Source of the DNA: Onchidella celtica
Taxonomy: Eukaryota; Mollusca; Gastropoda; Systellommatophora; Onchidiidae
NCBI GenBank assembly: GCA_963931925.1
Contig: OZ007582.1
Coordinates: forward strand, 20,185,292 to 20,249,291
Length of the DNA stretch: 64,000 nucleotides
Direction of reading: 5' to 3'
Every line of letters begins with the position of its first letter. Position 1 is the stretch's first letter. The notes under the pieces are model-generated. The model had not been told where the DNA came from and searched no databases. It was given only the letters and a program-made list of their open reading frames with translations. A program made the position numbers and the translations under genes. Positions 11,863 to 25,700 of this stretch are shown one piece after another.

Positions 11863-13886
11863 CTTTGATATCTCAAACATAGAAATGTGCCAGAGTTCCA
11901 AGATTTTAACACACACTTGGATAAATAGAGATCAAGATTAGTGGAAGACAGGTGATGCTGAAAACTGTGAAAAGGGAAAATATACATCTAGTAGAAAAAA
12001 ACAAGACTTGACTGAAGCTGCTTTAAGAAATCAACAATCTTCTGCATAACATGACAGATTTAAGGATAAAACCGCAAAAGCAACACAGAATGTAATTCTA
12101 CTGATTGTCATGTACAAGAACAATACAAACATTTAATAATGATTGAATATATAATGGAAAAAAGCAAAGTCCACTCTGCACATACAGGTCAAGCGAATTT
12201 AGTTTTGTTAATGGCCCATATTTCACTTGCTTTTTGTTTTTCGAAAATGTGTTTTGCAATATAATATTTAAAAAAAAAAGAGATAAGAAAAGAAAACATA
12301 CAAATACATCAGTCATACAATATATTATATATATATGTATATATGTATATAAATTACATCTGACCCAGCTGTGCAGTTGTGGGAGGGAAGCTTGATAATT
12401 TGTGTTATAAAATATTTGAAAAAAAAAAAAAAAGGAACAAAACAATAAAACACCTTCATGAAATCTAAAAATGTACAAAATACTTCTGTATTTTGTGCGT
12501 GGTTTCTCATTCATGCATTTCTTAGTGAAAAAATATAGTAACATCTTATCCCATTCTGTATATCTGCATTTCAGAAAATACTGTGGACATCCGTATGCTG
12601 ATAATAAAATGTTTACGTAAGTACAAGCTACCAGTGTGTATCAGTATACACAAACATCCTGATATGAGATAACAGGCATCCAAAACTGTCAGCCAAAATT
12701 GTCAAAATGGAAAGCTGGCGATGTGTGGGTTGCTTTGAAGAAAATATATATACTTGATAAACCCTTAAATTTTTCAAGAAGCAGTTAAGTATCGACTTTC
12801 AATTTGTGTATGTTGCTACACAATTTTACAATGCCTCTGTAATTCATAAAATCTTTTCATACGACACACGTATATTTATGGTTATGTTCATTTATACTGA
12901 ACACATGTTTCAAACTTTAGTAGCACTCTTCAACCAAAAATGGGAAGCCAACTTCATTCATCAACATCTTTCGCTCCCTGAAAGAAGGCTGTTTGCTCAG
13001 ATTCAGATGCGGGATGTCCTTTGTCCAGCCATTCCGCAAAAAGTGTATTGATCATCGCTAGACCAGTGTTCACTGAGATAGTTAGCATCATTTGGCCAAA
13101 CCAAAACAAAGCATAATCCTGTCTGGTGGTTGTTTGTGGCTGTACCATAAGAAAGCAGAATGACCTATTTCCACTTTGAATCTTCACATGTAAGTTTCTA
13201 TGAAGCTTACACACATGAATGTCCATATGTAGATAGCCACCCATTTTATTTAATGCCCAGTTTTAATTTATGGTTGAATGCAGAAATAACATTCTGTTAC
13301 AAAATATAAGGCTTTGAAAAGAGAAACAAATGCAATCCAGCCAACCAAATGATGCCCTCTTCCTGGATGTAAACACAAGTTGTGGCAGTGTATTAAGCTT
13401 TTTCACAGTGAAGGCGCTGGCCAGACAAAAGATAACTCCATAGGAATGCTAATAATAAATCCATTCATCGACTCGAATGTTACAGAATGAGCAACTGTAA
13501 ATAATCTGATTAATTTTTTATCAATACTGCCATATTTTAGTAACCAATCATTAAAAATATCTTTCTTTGTTTTTAATATTTGATGACTCATTTACAAAAT
13601 GTCTTAATAAAATCTAAATCTGTATCACTTAAATTCTGACAAACTTTGACATGTCCAAGTCTGGAAGCAATGAACAACTAGATCTATCAAACTTTACTGT
13701 CTGAACCAGTTTTGTCCAATATTAAGACTACTTCTGTATTCATCACTGCTTTGTGGTCTTTCACTGTTTCCAAACATGGGAAGGAAATATGGGAAAAGTT
13801 CAAACAGAGGATTCATGAGATGAATGGTTCCATGGTACACTAGATCGGTGCATCAAGCATACATGTTTCAGTTTTTAATGTCATGA

Positions 13887-13910
13887 TTGTATTTGTATTT
13901 GTATTTGTAT
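13887..13910 (+). repeat. (TTGTAT)4 microsatellite
   Basis: Four perfect hexamer units. About 100 bp downstream (14,011-14,043) lie a poly-T and then a poly-G run. Confidence 0.85.
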
Positions 13911-16004
13911 AACTCTTTAATCCCATTTGGGAAATTTTGCCTTTGTGCCATTGCAGCCCAGTTATAACTGGAGCAGGCACATCGTCGCCACAGTGCAGCG
14001 CCGGTCGGCGTTTTTTTGTTTTTTTTTTGGGGGGGGGGGGGGGAGATGAAGGGGGAGGGGGAGATTGAGGAAGGCTTATTATATTAAGGAGTAGTACTAG
14101 TAGCTTTTGAGTTTGAGTTGTACTGCGCGTTGGAGTGGTAGGGGGTGTGAATAGTTCTTGAAACTATTCATCAAGCTAAGAATCTATACAGTACATCCCA
14201 TTTTGTATGAAAACTTTGATAATGTATGTAAAGCCAACTGAGTCTCCGATTACTAAGTGATATAAAGGCACTGACAAATGACTGTACCATACTGCGATTC
14301 TACATGGACCTAAGTTTGAACACCAAGACGAACTTACACAATTTGAGCCGATTCCACAAAAATTAACACATTATTCAAGCCCAAAAAAACACCAAAAACA
14401 CATAAAAAAATGCCCAACACTACCAGGAAATAAATATAAATGAATACATGGTCAATTCAAATGTGACTTTGTTTGGATAAAAATGATCATTGCACTAGAA
14501 ATGGAATGACTTGCAAGTGGCAGATTGTTGATTGGGGTTTGAAAGGAACAAACATGAATTTCAGTGGCCTCACTGAATTTTCATGGGGTGTGGAAAACAC
14601 TACGTCTGGCAATATGCCACTCTGGCAATGTAATAATGTTGGTTCCTCTTCACTAATGTGAAAATACACACTGCAATACTACTGTGCAAAGGCAGAGCGA
14701 CGTTACTGACAGCAAGGCCTTTTTTCTATTTCATTGAGTTTATGAGTTTGTCTCACACATAATTCTGTTATGTCAAAGGCAAATACTATTTGAAATAGAT
14801 ATATTTGCTTCTGAAATAGTAATTTGTAGTGTGTCAAACTCATACATAAAAGCATTTATTTGGCAACGATACACAAGTTTTTTTTGTGTTTTTCTCAAAA
14901 CTATGAAATGAGCAGATACGACGCTCTGCCTTTGCATGGCAGAATACTTACAAATGACCTGGACATGACAGTACAATCACTTTCACATTGTGCATCCATG
15001 TCTCTGTTGTTATATGTCATAAATTACGCATATCAAACAGGAACTGGTTCTTTCACTTCCTGGTTGCTGCTGCGTCATCAAGTACTCTATTGTGTTAAAG
15101 TGTCCTCTGACTAATAACATTAAATCATTTGGGAGCTTCTGACCACTTCATGTGCTTCCTTCTCTCCGTTCCCATCTCTCTGTAGCACCAATAAACTATT
15201 AGTAAATCTGCTATTCAAAGATGGTATATCAAAATGTTTGGAAAAGTATAAAAAGAAGTGGAAAAAATTAGAGGAAATGCTTCTGTGATATATTCTACAT
15301 TTCTTCATATTGTTTCTCATCCTGGTAAACTTCACAGAACACTTGAAATGCATGGGATAAATAATTAAATGTTTGACTCTTCAGTAAACAACCTGGCAGT
15401 ATCCTGTCTGCTCTGTTCTAACTGCTCACTGATTGATGCAATTTCACCCTGGCTGGGATCTTGATCTTCTATTAAAGCTAAGCAAATGCTTTGAGCTGCT
15501 ATCACTGCCTAAACAATTTGTTCACTGCTGTGTGGTTAACTGGACTGCTGCAGCAAGGACATTACCATAATATTCCGGTTAAAAAATGTGCATTAAATCA
15601 CTACAGAAAAGGACAAGCTTAATGCTACAAACTGCTTCTTCTCAATCAAATTTTAGGAAAAACTGTTAATCTGTACCATTACCTAAAGGTGAGCAGGATG
15701 TAGGTAAAAAAATTGGCTTTTGATGGGAATTTTCGATACTTCTGCTTTCAGCTGGAACTGAAATAGTATAGTAGAATGCACAATTCACTTTGAACAGATT
15801 TCAGAAGGCATTTTCTCAATAAACAATTAGATGCTATCCAATTATATTTCCATGACAGCAGATAAATCAAAAGATAACTGAAACATGTGAAACGCAAACA
15901 TGAAATATACTTTTAAAATTTGATCAAATCTTCAAAATATTTAATCTACTTGAAAGGATCGACAAGCTGTTGGAAAAGTAAAAATTCGGACATATATCTT
16001 TAAA

Positions 16005-16759
16005 CTAAGGTACCATTTCATAGGCTGGAGTTAAATATGACTTGGGTACCAGACCAATCTTCCCATCCAGCTCACCCACCCACCAACTGTCTTTCTCTAA
16101 ATCTCTACTGATGACATGTACGACATCTCCTCTCTTGAAAGTAAGTTCATCATCAGATGTGCCCTTACAATTCCAAACTCCATAAAACATATTCTCAAAG
16201 TCTTCAGATGGAGTGAGGATTTTCCCTAAAGCTGGGGTTGTCTTCTTGTTCGGGGTTTGTGGAATTGCTGGTAAAGGGTTTTTAGGTGGTGGGGGAAGAG
16301 CTGTACGATTGGGTAAGGCTGGCGGGGGTCCTGTATCTTCTCCTCTTACTGGCAAAGGAGGAGGTGCTGGTGATGAAGTGGTTTCTGGATTAACCTGTCG
16401 AGATGAAAGTGGCGGCAGTGCGGGGGGTGTTACTGTGGTTGGAGATGGCAACTTGTCAAGCTTCTTAGGAGTTGTAGGAATTGGTGATGGAGTATCAACA
16501 TCGATGGGTTCATAGATCATGTCATCATCTTCAAAATCCTCTGCTTTTGTGTTGTTTTTCACATTTTGATTGAGGTCCACTTTGACATCTTTTTTCGGAG
16601 GGGAAATGGGAGGGATACTTGGTGGAGACACTCGTGTGGTTTGGGCCACACTGGTGCCTTCGTCATACAACATGCCATCTGCATCATTTCCCACATGTGG
16701 CATATTTGTGCTAGGGGTGATTGCAAGCTCATCCAGAGGTTCGTACACATCATCTCCAT
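16005..16759 (-). other. SKAP last exon: YEP motifs, proline-rich linker and SH3 domain
   Basis: This exon encodes residues 217-467. It opens with GDDVYEPLDEL and later has DDMIYEPIDVD, two tyrosines in acidic settings like the phosphotyrosine sites of vertebrate SKAPs. A proline-rich stretch follows (PPALPPLSSR, PAPPPLPVRGE, PPPALPNR, PPPPKNPLPAIPQ), a likely SH3 ligand region. The SH3 domain runs from FYGVWNCKG through DELTFKRGDVVHVISR and WWVGELDGKIGLVPKSYL, keeping the WW, G-LVP and Y ligand-groove residues. The stop TAG is at 16005-16007. Confidence 0.93.
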
Positions 16760-19700
16760 CTGTGAAAGAATTAACAAGCAAAAAATTAACTCTCAGATTC
16801 AGATCTAGTATGAAAACCCTCATTTTGTGTGTTGAATGCCTAAAAAAATGGTGAGCAGTGCATAACCTCTCCAAGCCCCCCCCTCCCTCATAGTCATGAG
16901 ATTCTGGTGCTTCATAAAATTCCCACATGATTCTGTGCCCAGTGAAAAGCAGGGCGAGAGCGAGATTAAAATAGAAAGCAAAACATCTGTACCTTATTGA
17001 TTCCGCTCTTTACAACTAAATGCACCTTTATCGATTCTGCTCTTTGCAACTGAATGTGCAGTTATTGATTCCACTCGTTGCAACTGAATGCACCCTTGTT
17101 GAGTCCGCTCTTTGCAACTGAATGTGCAGTTATTGATCTTGTTCTACTACGATAGAATGCATTTTCGATTAACATGTTTATTTCACTTCCTGGCAATGAA
17201 GCTGCTTGAGCAGGGTGATTGGGTGTAACAATCATTTTGCTACCAGATAGCACTGAAACTTTATCATAAAAACCTGACATCGATATATATTGGAAGTCAA
17301 AGTTGTGCATGATTTTCAGTCAGGATTTGGGTTGGGTGATGTCCTTCGCGTATATTTACAAACTATTCTTGATCTCAGTTTGGGTGTTGAGGATGAAACT
17401 GAATCAGACATTAAAGCAAGTGTCAGAGAATGAAAATGGGGGTGACAATAATCCTGTTGGTGCAGATATGGACAGTGATAATGGATCTCTGGATCTATTG
17501 GAAGGGTGAATGAGGTTGATGGACTGATCTGGGCAGACAATCAACCAATGTGGCTGACATACTTAAATTGACAGAAGTAAGCAATCTTCATTTTTCCTTC
17601 ACTTTTAATGCCATCATAAGACAAATGAGGCTCTTTTATGTGAAAAATAATAAATAAATAACAATAACGATAACAAAATAACAACAATGTGAATGTCTGG
17701 AAAGGGTTAAGAAGATGAAATTCAGATTTCAGTACTCACTTTCTGCCACCAGAGTTGCCTCTTTTTTTCCACTGGCAGCTGCAACCGCTGCCTTCCATGA
17801 CTGCAAATCTTCTTTATTATCGGCCAGAAACTAAGGAATAAACAGCAAATTTCAAATTTCTCACATTCTTAATGGCCCTGGGTCAGTCACTCGAACTGGC
17901 GGACTTTCAGCATAATGGGACGCGCTGCACTGACAACAAAAATCTACATCTTACCTATACTGATGCATTTTATGCCCTGATATTGTGTTACTTAGGTGAG
18001 AAAAACAGCTCAGGGGTTCAATATTAATTGGCTACAACTCCAACCATTGCCATGGTAACTGATTATATCATCCGCCATAGTGGATTTTATACAAACTCTT
18101 AAACATACTTATCTATCCTTCCCTATCGTTCAAATGTCATGAAACTGCACACACATACATTCCTAGTTCTATTTCGAAAGTTTTGTCGACATATTTTGTT
18201 CGTACACTGAAGCTGTATTCTTTCTAAATTTTCAAAATTTACATACACATTTTATAAAAAAAACCATGCATTTCTGTTTAAAACAATGAATAGATAAAAA
18301 AAAAAAAAGGGATTAAACAATTTTTCAAAACTCTCTTCACAAAATCACACCAAAAAGATGGAAAGAAATATGATCACCAAATATTTTTGTGTGAAGTATT
18401 TGAACAAGCAAGAAACGTGCCATTTTTGTCAGACTAGATTATCTGCCTTGGTCTATCATTTAAAATTTAGAGTTATTTATTTGAATTGAAACTTCAGACA
18501 TGAAAGATAAGTGGGTAATTGATTGAGAATTACCGAAAACACAAAATCTATAATTTTAACTGAAACTATGATTTTAAGCGCTGCATTTTCTCTTAAAAAA
18601 TAACCAACCCATTTATTTTTGGACATGGCAGGCATGTGGAATGAGGCAAATCTGCGAGTATGTCCTGAGCATGGCATTCTTACTGCACATAAAAGTGTTG
18701 GTTTACAAAGTCTTATGTGCAATAGACCATATCTATTGACATAGATACAATGTTGGCAAAGAAAGTGTATGTCTGACAGACCACATTTACTGAAGCAGAC
18801 TTAGTATTTACTTTGGCCAAAATTTTTTACACAAGGTGTGTAAAGCATGTTCCATTTATATATCATGATGACAGGACTCTTATGTTCTTTGTTTTAAGTG
18901 CAATCTTTGGCAAGTTCATCAAAAGATAGGTCTGGATGAACAGCTGCATCCAACAGATTTTAAAGTATAACAGAACATAAAGCCAAAAAGATGTGGATCT
19001 TCAAGAAAACCACTGTCAGTCATCATTAGATCCCAGACATTTCTACATCAATGGAGTTGTCCAGAATCTCCACCCGCCTGATCAGAAGACAGCTGATGTA
19101 AAGGTTTTCAAATTCTTAAATGAGTACCCTTATATATGAACAGCTTCAAAAACGTCAGGATTATTGGATTCTCAAATTTTCATCCCATAAAAGCAACTTG
19201 CCCCATGACCAACTGTAGGATCCGAGGAACTCCACAAGAGATATCCATGACTTTCCAAACATAACAGCTTAAGTGTCTCGTTGAGTTTACTATTTTCACT
19301 TTACACTGTGATATTTCTCATGGAACAGTGTTTTCAATGAACATCTACAATTATGCCTACAGCAAAGTGTGCTCAAAGGTCATATTGTTGAGCTGCAGAC
19401 TTTTTGGTGTAAGAATTAATCCGTAATACATTCAACTCACCTGGTATGATTTCTTTCCAGGGCAGACAATCTCAAAGCTGGACTCTTTCTTTGCTGCATC
19501 CTTCACATTTTGAGGGGCTTCTCTCACTTCATAATCTATATAGAATTTGATAAACAATTCGTGTTAGTAGTTTTCCAAGATGATACACTCAGAGTTAAAT
19601 GTACTAATAATGTGCATAGAAATCTGAAGACCTCAATCAATCCACATATACCTGTAAATGTAATAACTAAGAAACCTCTCAATGTTACACCTGGCATGTC

Positions 19701-22700
19701 CTATGTGTAACGAAGGACAAAATTGAACTTGTATGCAAAATTTCAAAATGATCAGTTCTGAAAAAGAAAATCTTCAGCTCCCAACCTGAGTTTTTTTTTT
19801 TTGATACGACACTACATAACAAACTCAATAATGCTTCTCTTGAAACTGAATGCAGTCATAAAATAACATTGCCTAAAAAAACAATAACAGCAAATCTCTA
19901 GATTAAAAACTAAAAACCCTCACAGTTTGTTACTCTCTGTTGCTGTAAGTTATTGATATAATCAACTGCATCTACAGGACCTGCCATAGGCAGAAAATAT
20001 TTAATAACATTATAGAGTCTTCGGAAATCTGATAATTTCAGTTAGACGTGATTTTGCATTTCCAAATTATTGTATATTTTCCTTGCTATTTGTTGTTAAG
20101 ATTAAACTTTGCATAATATATGTTCTTGTTTTTTTGGTATCTTCCAATTATGAACCAAGCTCTAACGTGATCTTTTCATATTTCCATTGTTTCTTAAACT
20201 TTTCAAGTGGCACCACACTTATCTCTTGGTTGAAACAGATTGTGGGCAAATTACCGACCTGTCAGAAAGAAGGCTCCTTGCTGTTTCTTGTCTCCAGGTT
20301 TCTTGAAGGTGTACATGATGTTTTGGTCTATCACACAATAACGTTTCTGCCATGTTGTACGCAGTAAATCTGTGGAATGAGAAAAATGGCGTACGTTATA
20401 CAGAATACATATCATCATGGTCATAACACAATTGCCTTGGTCATTTTTTAATGTTCTTGAAGAAAGGCCTAACACCCCAGATAAAATAAGGTTGGTATAT
20501 TTGTTCCCTGAAAAGCATGAAGTTTTGCATTGAGCCTTTAAAGTCTGAATTATGACACAAAACCAGTTTTGTACAAGTTACAAAATTTGCAAGGTAATGA
20601 TACTTTTTCATGCTTTCTGAAAATATTGTAAAAATGACCCAGGCAAATGTGTTATGGCTGTGGTGATAATACTGATGTCCTGTAAAGGATGCGGAACTGG
20701 ACTATAATAGAATCATTGTCACAATAAGAGAAAGAGGCACATAATAATAATGACACATGCAAAAGAGCGAGGAGCTATTCTGTGTATCATAATGTTTGAC
20801 TGTGCAGGTTAAGTAATGTACTTCTGACAAAAAAAACAACAAAAAAAAAACAAGCCTGATGCACCTAAGCCAGAAAAAAAAGGAGGTGAATATGAAGATT
20901 GAGAAAGAGATAACTACTTAACTAATAACACAGAGGAAAGAATTTTAACCTCTCTACTGCTAAATGATTTTCCGATATGTATGCTGAAAAGTGCACACTC
21001 GTTATAGATTAAAATTTTATGAGGTAAGGACTTCTGATATCGATTTCAACACATGCGATGTAAGTAGTTAAGAAAACAAACTTTCATGATAGAATTGCAT
21101 ATAATTAAATATCTCTTTAAAAAAGTTCAACTTCTCTGGCATGCAAGAATTACCTATTTAGCTATTTTATCTATTCTAACCGGCAGAATCTGCATAGATA
21201 TTAATTGTGCGAAGTTCTGTGAAATCTACAAGCAAATGAATATGGCCGGCGATTAAATGTAATAAAATACTTCTGTTAAATAGTCACTCTTGGTATTCAG
21301 AAGCATTGTGATAGAAAAAAATATTTAAATTTACTATAGATATACTAAAGTTTAAAGAATAATAATTACACAAGCAAATAGAATCAGAGATATACGTATT
21401 CATAAGGGCTCGTTTATTTTTTGTATGAAAATGTATTTATATTAAAGATAAGTTGCTTGCTTTTTTAACAGAGAAAAAGAAATGTTTCATTGGATGCATT
21501 AGATATAAGCAAAACGAATTCTGAAACATTACACCTGCGAATGGAGTTTCAAATAAAAATTTGCCATTAATGACTGTCAGTTGTAAACTGAAAATTTAAT
21601 CGAGGAACTCAATGACATCTCTCTTTTTCTTGTCATTCAGAATAAAGAGACACAAACTGACGTAAATACTTCAAAGTATAACACTAACCTTTAAATTCAG
21701 AAGTCATGAAGACATAATGTGTTCTCACCTTTCTGTCTCTTGTCCAGATAACCAATCTTTGTAGTATTTGTCAAAGCTTTCACTGTTGTATCTGGAATGT
21801 CTGGAAAATAAAGAAAAAATAATTAAAAATTAAAAAACTTTTGAGCCTGGGAAAATTGGTTTCCAGGACTTCCTCTTTATTTACCATTGTTGAAAAAACT
21901 TCATGGAGATAGCTGTACTTTATGATATAGGTTCACAAACTAATTGTGCCCCATATGACATGCAAAAGTCATGATAAAACTGAAGATATGTATTAAATCC
22001 TGTATTAAATACTTTCTTCAAAAAGAAAATAAGCACTTAAAATATGTATGCAGAACTAAGTACTTCCAATCAACAAATACACGGATTAATATTTTTCATA
22101 ACAATAAAAACAGTCTTGGCTATTTTTGTGCACATTATAAATGCACTGACTGCCAAGGAAAATGTAAACATCGTTATAATTTTTCCCAGTTTTGTCAAAC
22201 TTGCTGGTGTATTGAATCAGTTATTCTGAACAGCTGCTAGTTTGCTCCTAAGCTGAGACAAAGTACACACCTTCAAAGTCTTTTAATTTCTTAATTCATC
22301 AATAAATAACAATAACTTACTGTCGGAGTAACTGTCATCCTCACTGCCATGGCTGCTGTCAAAGGTGTTACGAGATTCATCTGTGATAAAAGCAAAATCA
22401 GAATCAGGAAATACAGGCTGAATAGTACTCAGATTTCATACTGACACCTTCCCTTTAACAATAAAAAAAGATCTGATTTCAGATTCCAAAGTTGACCCAG
22501 ATGAGATGACATCTCTCAGAAACAATCAGACCTAAGATATCAAAAACACTCATGTCTTGTAATCTGCTACTTACTGAAGGAAGAAATGAGTTACCTGTGA
22601 ATAATGAACCACATACTTGGAATGACTAAAACAAGATGAGAAGTGTTTTTTTTAAAAACTTTTTTGTCACAATTACAAAAACAACTTTATTCAGTTCACA

Positions 22701-25700
22701 TGGATATGCTGCATAGTTACCTTGGGAACTATTCTGGTCTCTTGCACTAGATGTGCTACCTTCATCTCCTGAACTTGGTGCCAGGCTGTCATGGTCTGAA
22801 TAAAGTTTCTGCAAGAGCTCAGTTAATTTGTTCCTCTCCCTCACAGCCGGTATACTCAAAATTTCTGACTGCAAGGTAACATTGATGAACTTGTTGACAC
22901 CTGTAGAAAGGGAAAAACAAATGTCAAAATTTGGTCTGGTAAGTTTGCAGTAACATTTTTCAGCCTTTATATCAATTTGCAGAGTTTGTGAGGAAGGAGT
23001 TGTTTCAAGTATAGTGGAGTCCGCATAATAATGACAATTCAAAGTTGACGGGAAATGAATGAAGCTTTGATTTACCAGAGTTCGATTTACCTCTGAGCAA
23101 AGAATTAACAATTATTACACTGTTTGCCGCATCCCGCATATCATACATAACATGTCACCCCCACCCAAACAATAACAACAAACACATGGGCACCTGTACA
23201 AGACCTTTAGATAAATTATTTCTTCTTCAGAAGTGTCCATAACGCGTTATCCCACCTGTCAACCTTGCTAAGAGTGGCGTGAAGTGACTATTATGCGATG
23301 CAAAAATGCCCTACTTTCATCCCCCCTCCCACCATTTCACGCCCTGTTGCAGCAATGCTCACTGCATTACATTACCCTAACCATTCCTTTCCCTGGATCA
23401 TTGATTGACTGAAGCTAAAAGTGTTTGGACAGGACTTATGTGGGTACTAAGGTTTTCTGCCGGCAGGAAATTTGAAGTTACATAGGGATGAGTGAGCTTG
23501 ATGACTTCGAATTATCAGAAATTGTTTAAATTAAATAGAAAAAAGATTAAGAGATAAGGAATCTAAGTGGAAAAACAAACTGTGAAGTTACTTCTATTTA
23601 ACCCTTTTGTTTTTCTATTCTGGCTACTTGTGAAACGCTCTACTGGCCGACTTCTGGCTACATGGCCGCCCTGATTTGTTTAACATTTTTCAGCTCTATG
23701 AATTATCAGAAATTGGTCACTGCGAGTTTAAATTAAATAGAAAAAAGATTAAGAGATAAGGAATCTATGTGGAAAAACAAACTGTGAAGTTACTTCTATT
23801 TAACCCTTTTGTTTTTCTATTCTGGCTACTTGTGAAGCGCTCTACTGGCCGACTTCTGGCTACATGGCCGCCCTGATTTGTTTAACATTTTTCAGCTCTA
23901 TGAATTATCAGAAATTGGTCACTGCGAGTTTAAATTAAATAGAAAAAAGATTAAGAGATAAGGAATCTAAGTGGAAAAACAAACTGTGAAGTTACTTCTA
24001 TTTAACCCTTTTGTTTTTCTATTCTGGCTACTTGTGAAGCGCTCTACTGGCCGACTTCTGGCGGCCGACTTCTGGCTACATGGCCGCCCTGATTTGTTTA
24101 ACATTTTTCAGCTCTATGAATTATCAGAAATTGGTCACTGCGAGTTTAAATTAAATAGAAAAAAGATTAAGAGATAAGGAATCTAAGTGGAAAAACAAAC
24201 TGTGAAGTTACTTCTATTTAACCCTTTTGTTTTTCTATTCTGGCTACTTGTGAAGCGCTCTACTGGCCGACTTCTGGCGGCCGACTTCTGGCTACATGGC
24301 CGCCCTGATTTGTTTAACATTTTTCAGCTCTATGAATTATCAGAAATTGGTCACTGCGAGTTTAAATTAAATAGAAAAAAGATTAAGAGATAAGGAATCT
24401 AAGTGGAAAAACAAACTGTGAAGTTACTTCTATTTAACCCTTTTGTTTTTCTATTCTGGCTACTTGTGAAGCGCTCTAATGGCCGACTTCTGGCTACATG
24501 GCCGCCCTGATTTGTTTACATTTTTCAGCTTTATGGCCGCTGCTGCTGCCTGCCTTCACTAAAATGGAAATTGTAGCACCACGTCGCATCTATGATAATG
24601 AATTTTGACATACTTTATTGACAAATGAATGAACTAAAAGATGAAGCTATTTATATCGGAATGCCAAGATCTGCTTGTTGGTTTTATGAATGTGAAATGC
24701 TGAATGGAGATGTGTGACACTACCACGGAGACAGAAGGACAATACAGTATTACACACTATTGCATCCCATCTCGTTTGTTATCCAAGCATACGACACTAC
24801 CCACACAAAGGCACCATGCTAGTATAATATGCATGTATTATCGTAACTATATACTACAAGCATGTGCTGACCAATACATGATGTAGGCTCAGAAGGAGGA
24901 ACAGGCCTGTTGGATGACCATGTGTAATACAATACAGTACTTGTAGGCTTAACTCATGCTTTATGGTTCAAACTGGGTCAGTGGACATCTGAAGATTACC
25001 TGGTGATATCATTCACTATTTACAGCTATTCATGCACTGTTCTTCCTTTCAAAATTGTATACAAAACTGGGGGACACTGGCCGGCTGGATACGGCCCGGT
25101 TGAACACATGGCAGCGTCATAGACAAAGCTGGATTCGGCTGAGTTGAAAAAATCGCAGGCCATACTTAAGTTAAAGGCCGGGTTCAGCCGGGTTAAATAC
25201 GAAAGGGTTCAAACAATTCAGATTAACAATTTTGATTTACATAGTATAGACTCCACTGTATTTCTTTAACCCTCTTTTCATCCTGATATGACACATAAAA
25301 TCTTGTATCTACTTTCCCAAACAGCAAGATGTCTCCAAATTTCTGCTTTTTTCCATCTCTCCATTAACACATTTTGCAAAAATTGTTTCTAAAATTTTGT
25401 AATTAAATTAAGCTTTAAAAAGTGTTAGGTTGAATTATTAAATTTAAAATATTTCCTGTAACAAACTTCATGTTTTTCTTTCCTTCACTGCATTCTATAT
25501 CAAAATACCTTCAAATTGGCATAACTTGTGTGATTGACTGACAAATATGGAAAACATTCAGACATGATCCATTTTCTGGGTGTGGCAATTTGGGCAAATA
25601 TGTCCAATGGTTGTAAAACATTTAGGGTTGAAGTAGTTGAATGAGTTTTAATATTTAATTTTAAAGGTACATTTTAAATCAACAGGGAAATTAGATCTAG

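Larger units (their letters stand above)
555..16004. other. Non-coding stretch between converging genes
   Basis: This covers the 3' flank of the left plus-strand gene and of the minus-strand SKAP gene. I found no coding exon: the open frames are short, low in complexity or lie inside repeats. It holds MITE-like elements (2932-3342, 6422-6799, 9293-9728, possibly 11625-11862), an inverted-repeat hairpin (about 5093-5230), a tRNA-related SINE-like element (10325-10640), poly-T and poly-G runs and a short hexamer repeat. Much of 14,000-16,004 may be SKAP 3' UTR. A minus-strand AATAAA (plus-strand tttatt at 14855-14860) is one candidate poly(A) signal. Between these items I see only AT-rich unique sequence. 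Confidence 0.7.

Noticed and set aside
16213-16515. 100-codon Gly-rich plus-strand frame
   Set aside because: It is antisense to the proline-rich part of the last SKAP exon.
23971-24393. Two identical 68-codon plus-strand frames
   Set aside because: They are the same segment of consecutive copies of the 216-bp tandem unit; there is no homology or gene context.
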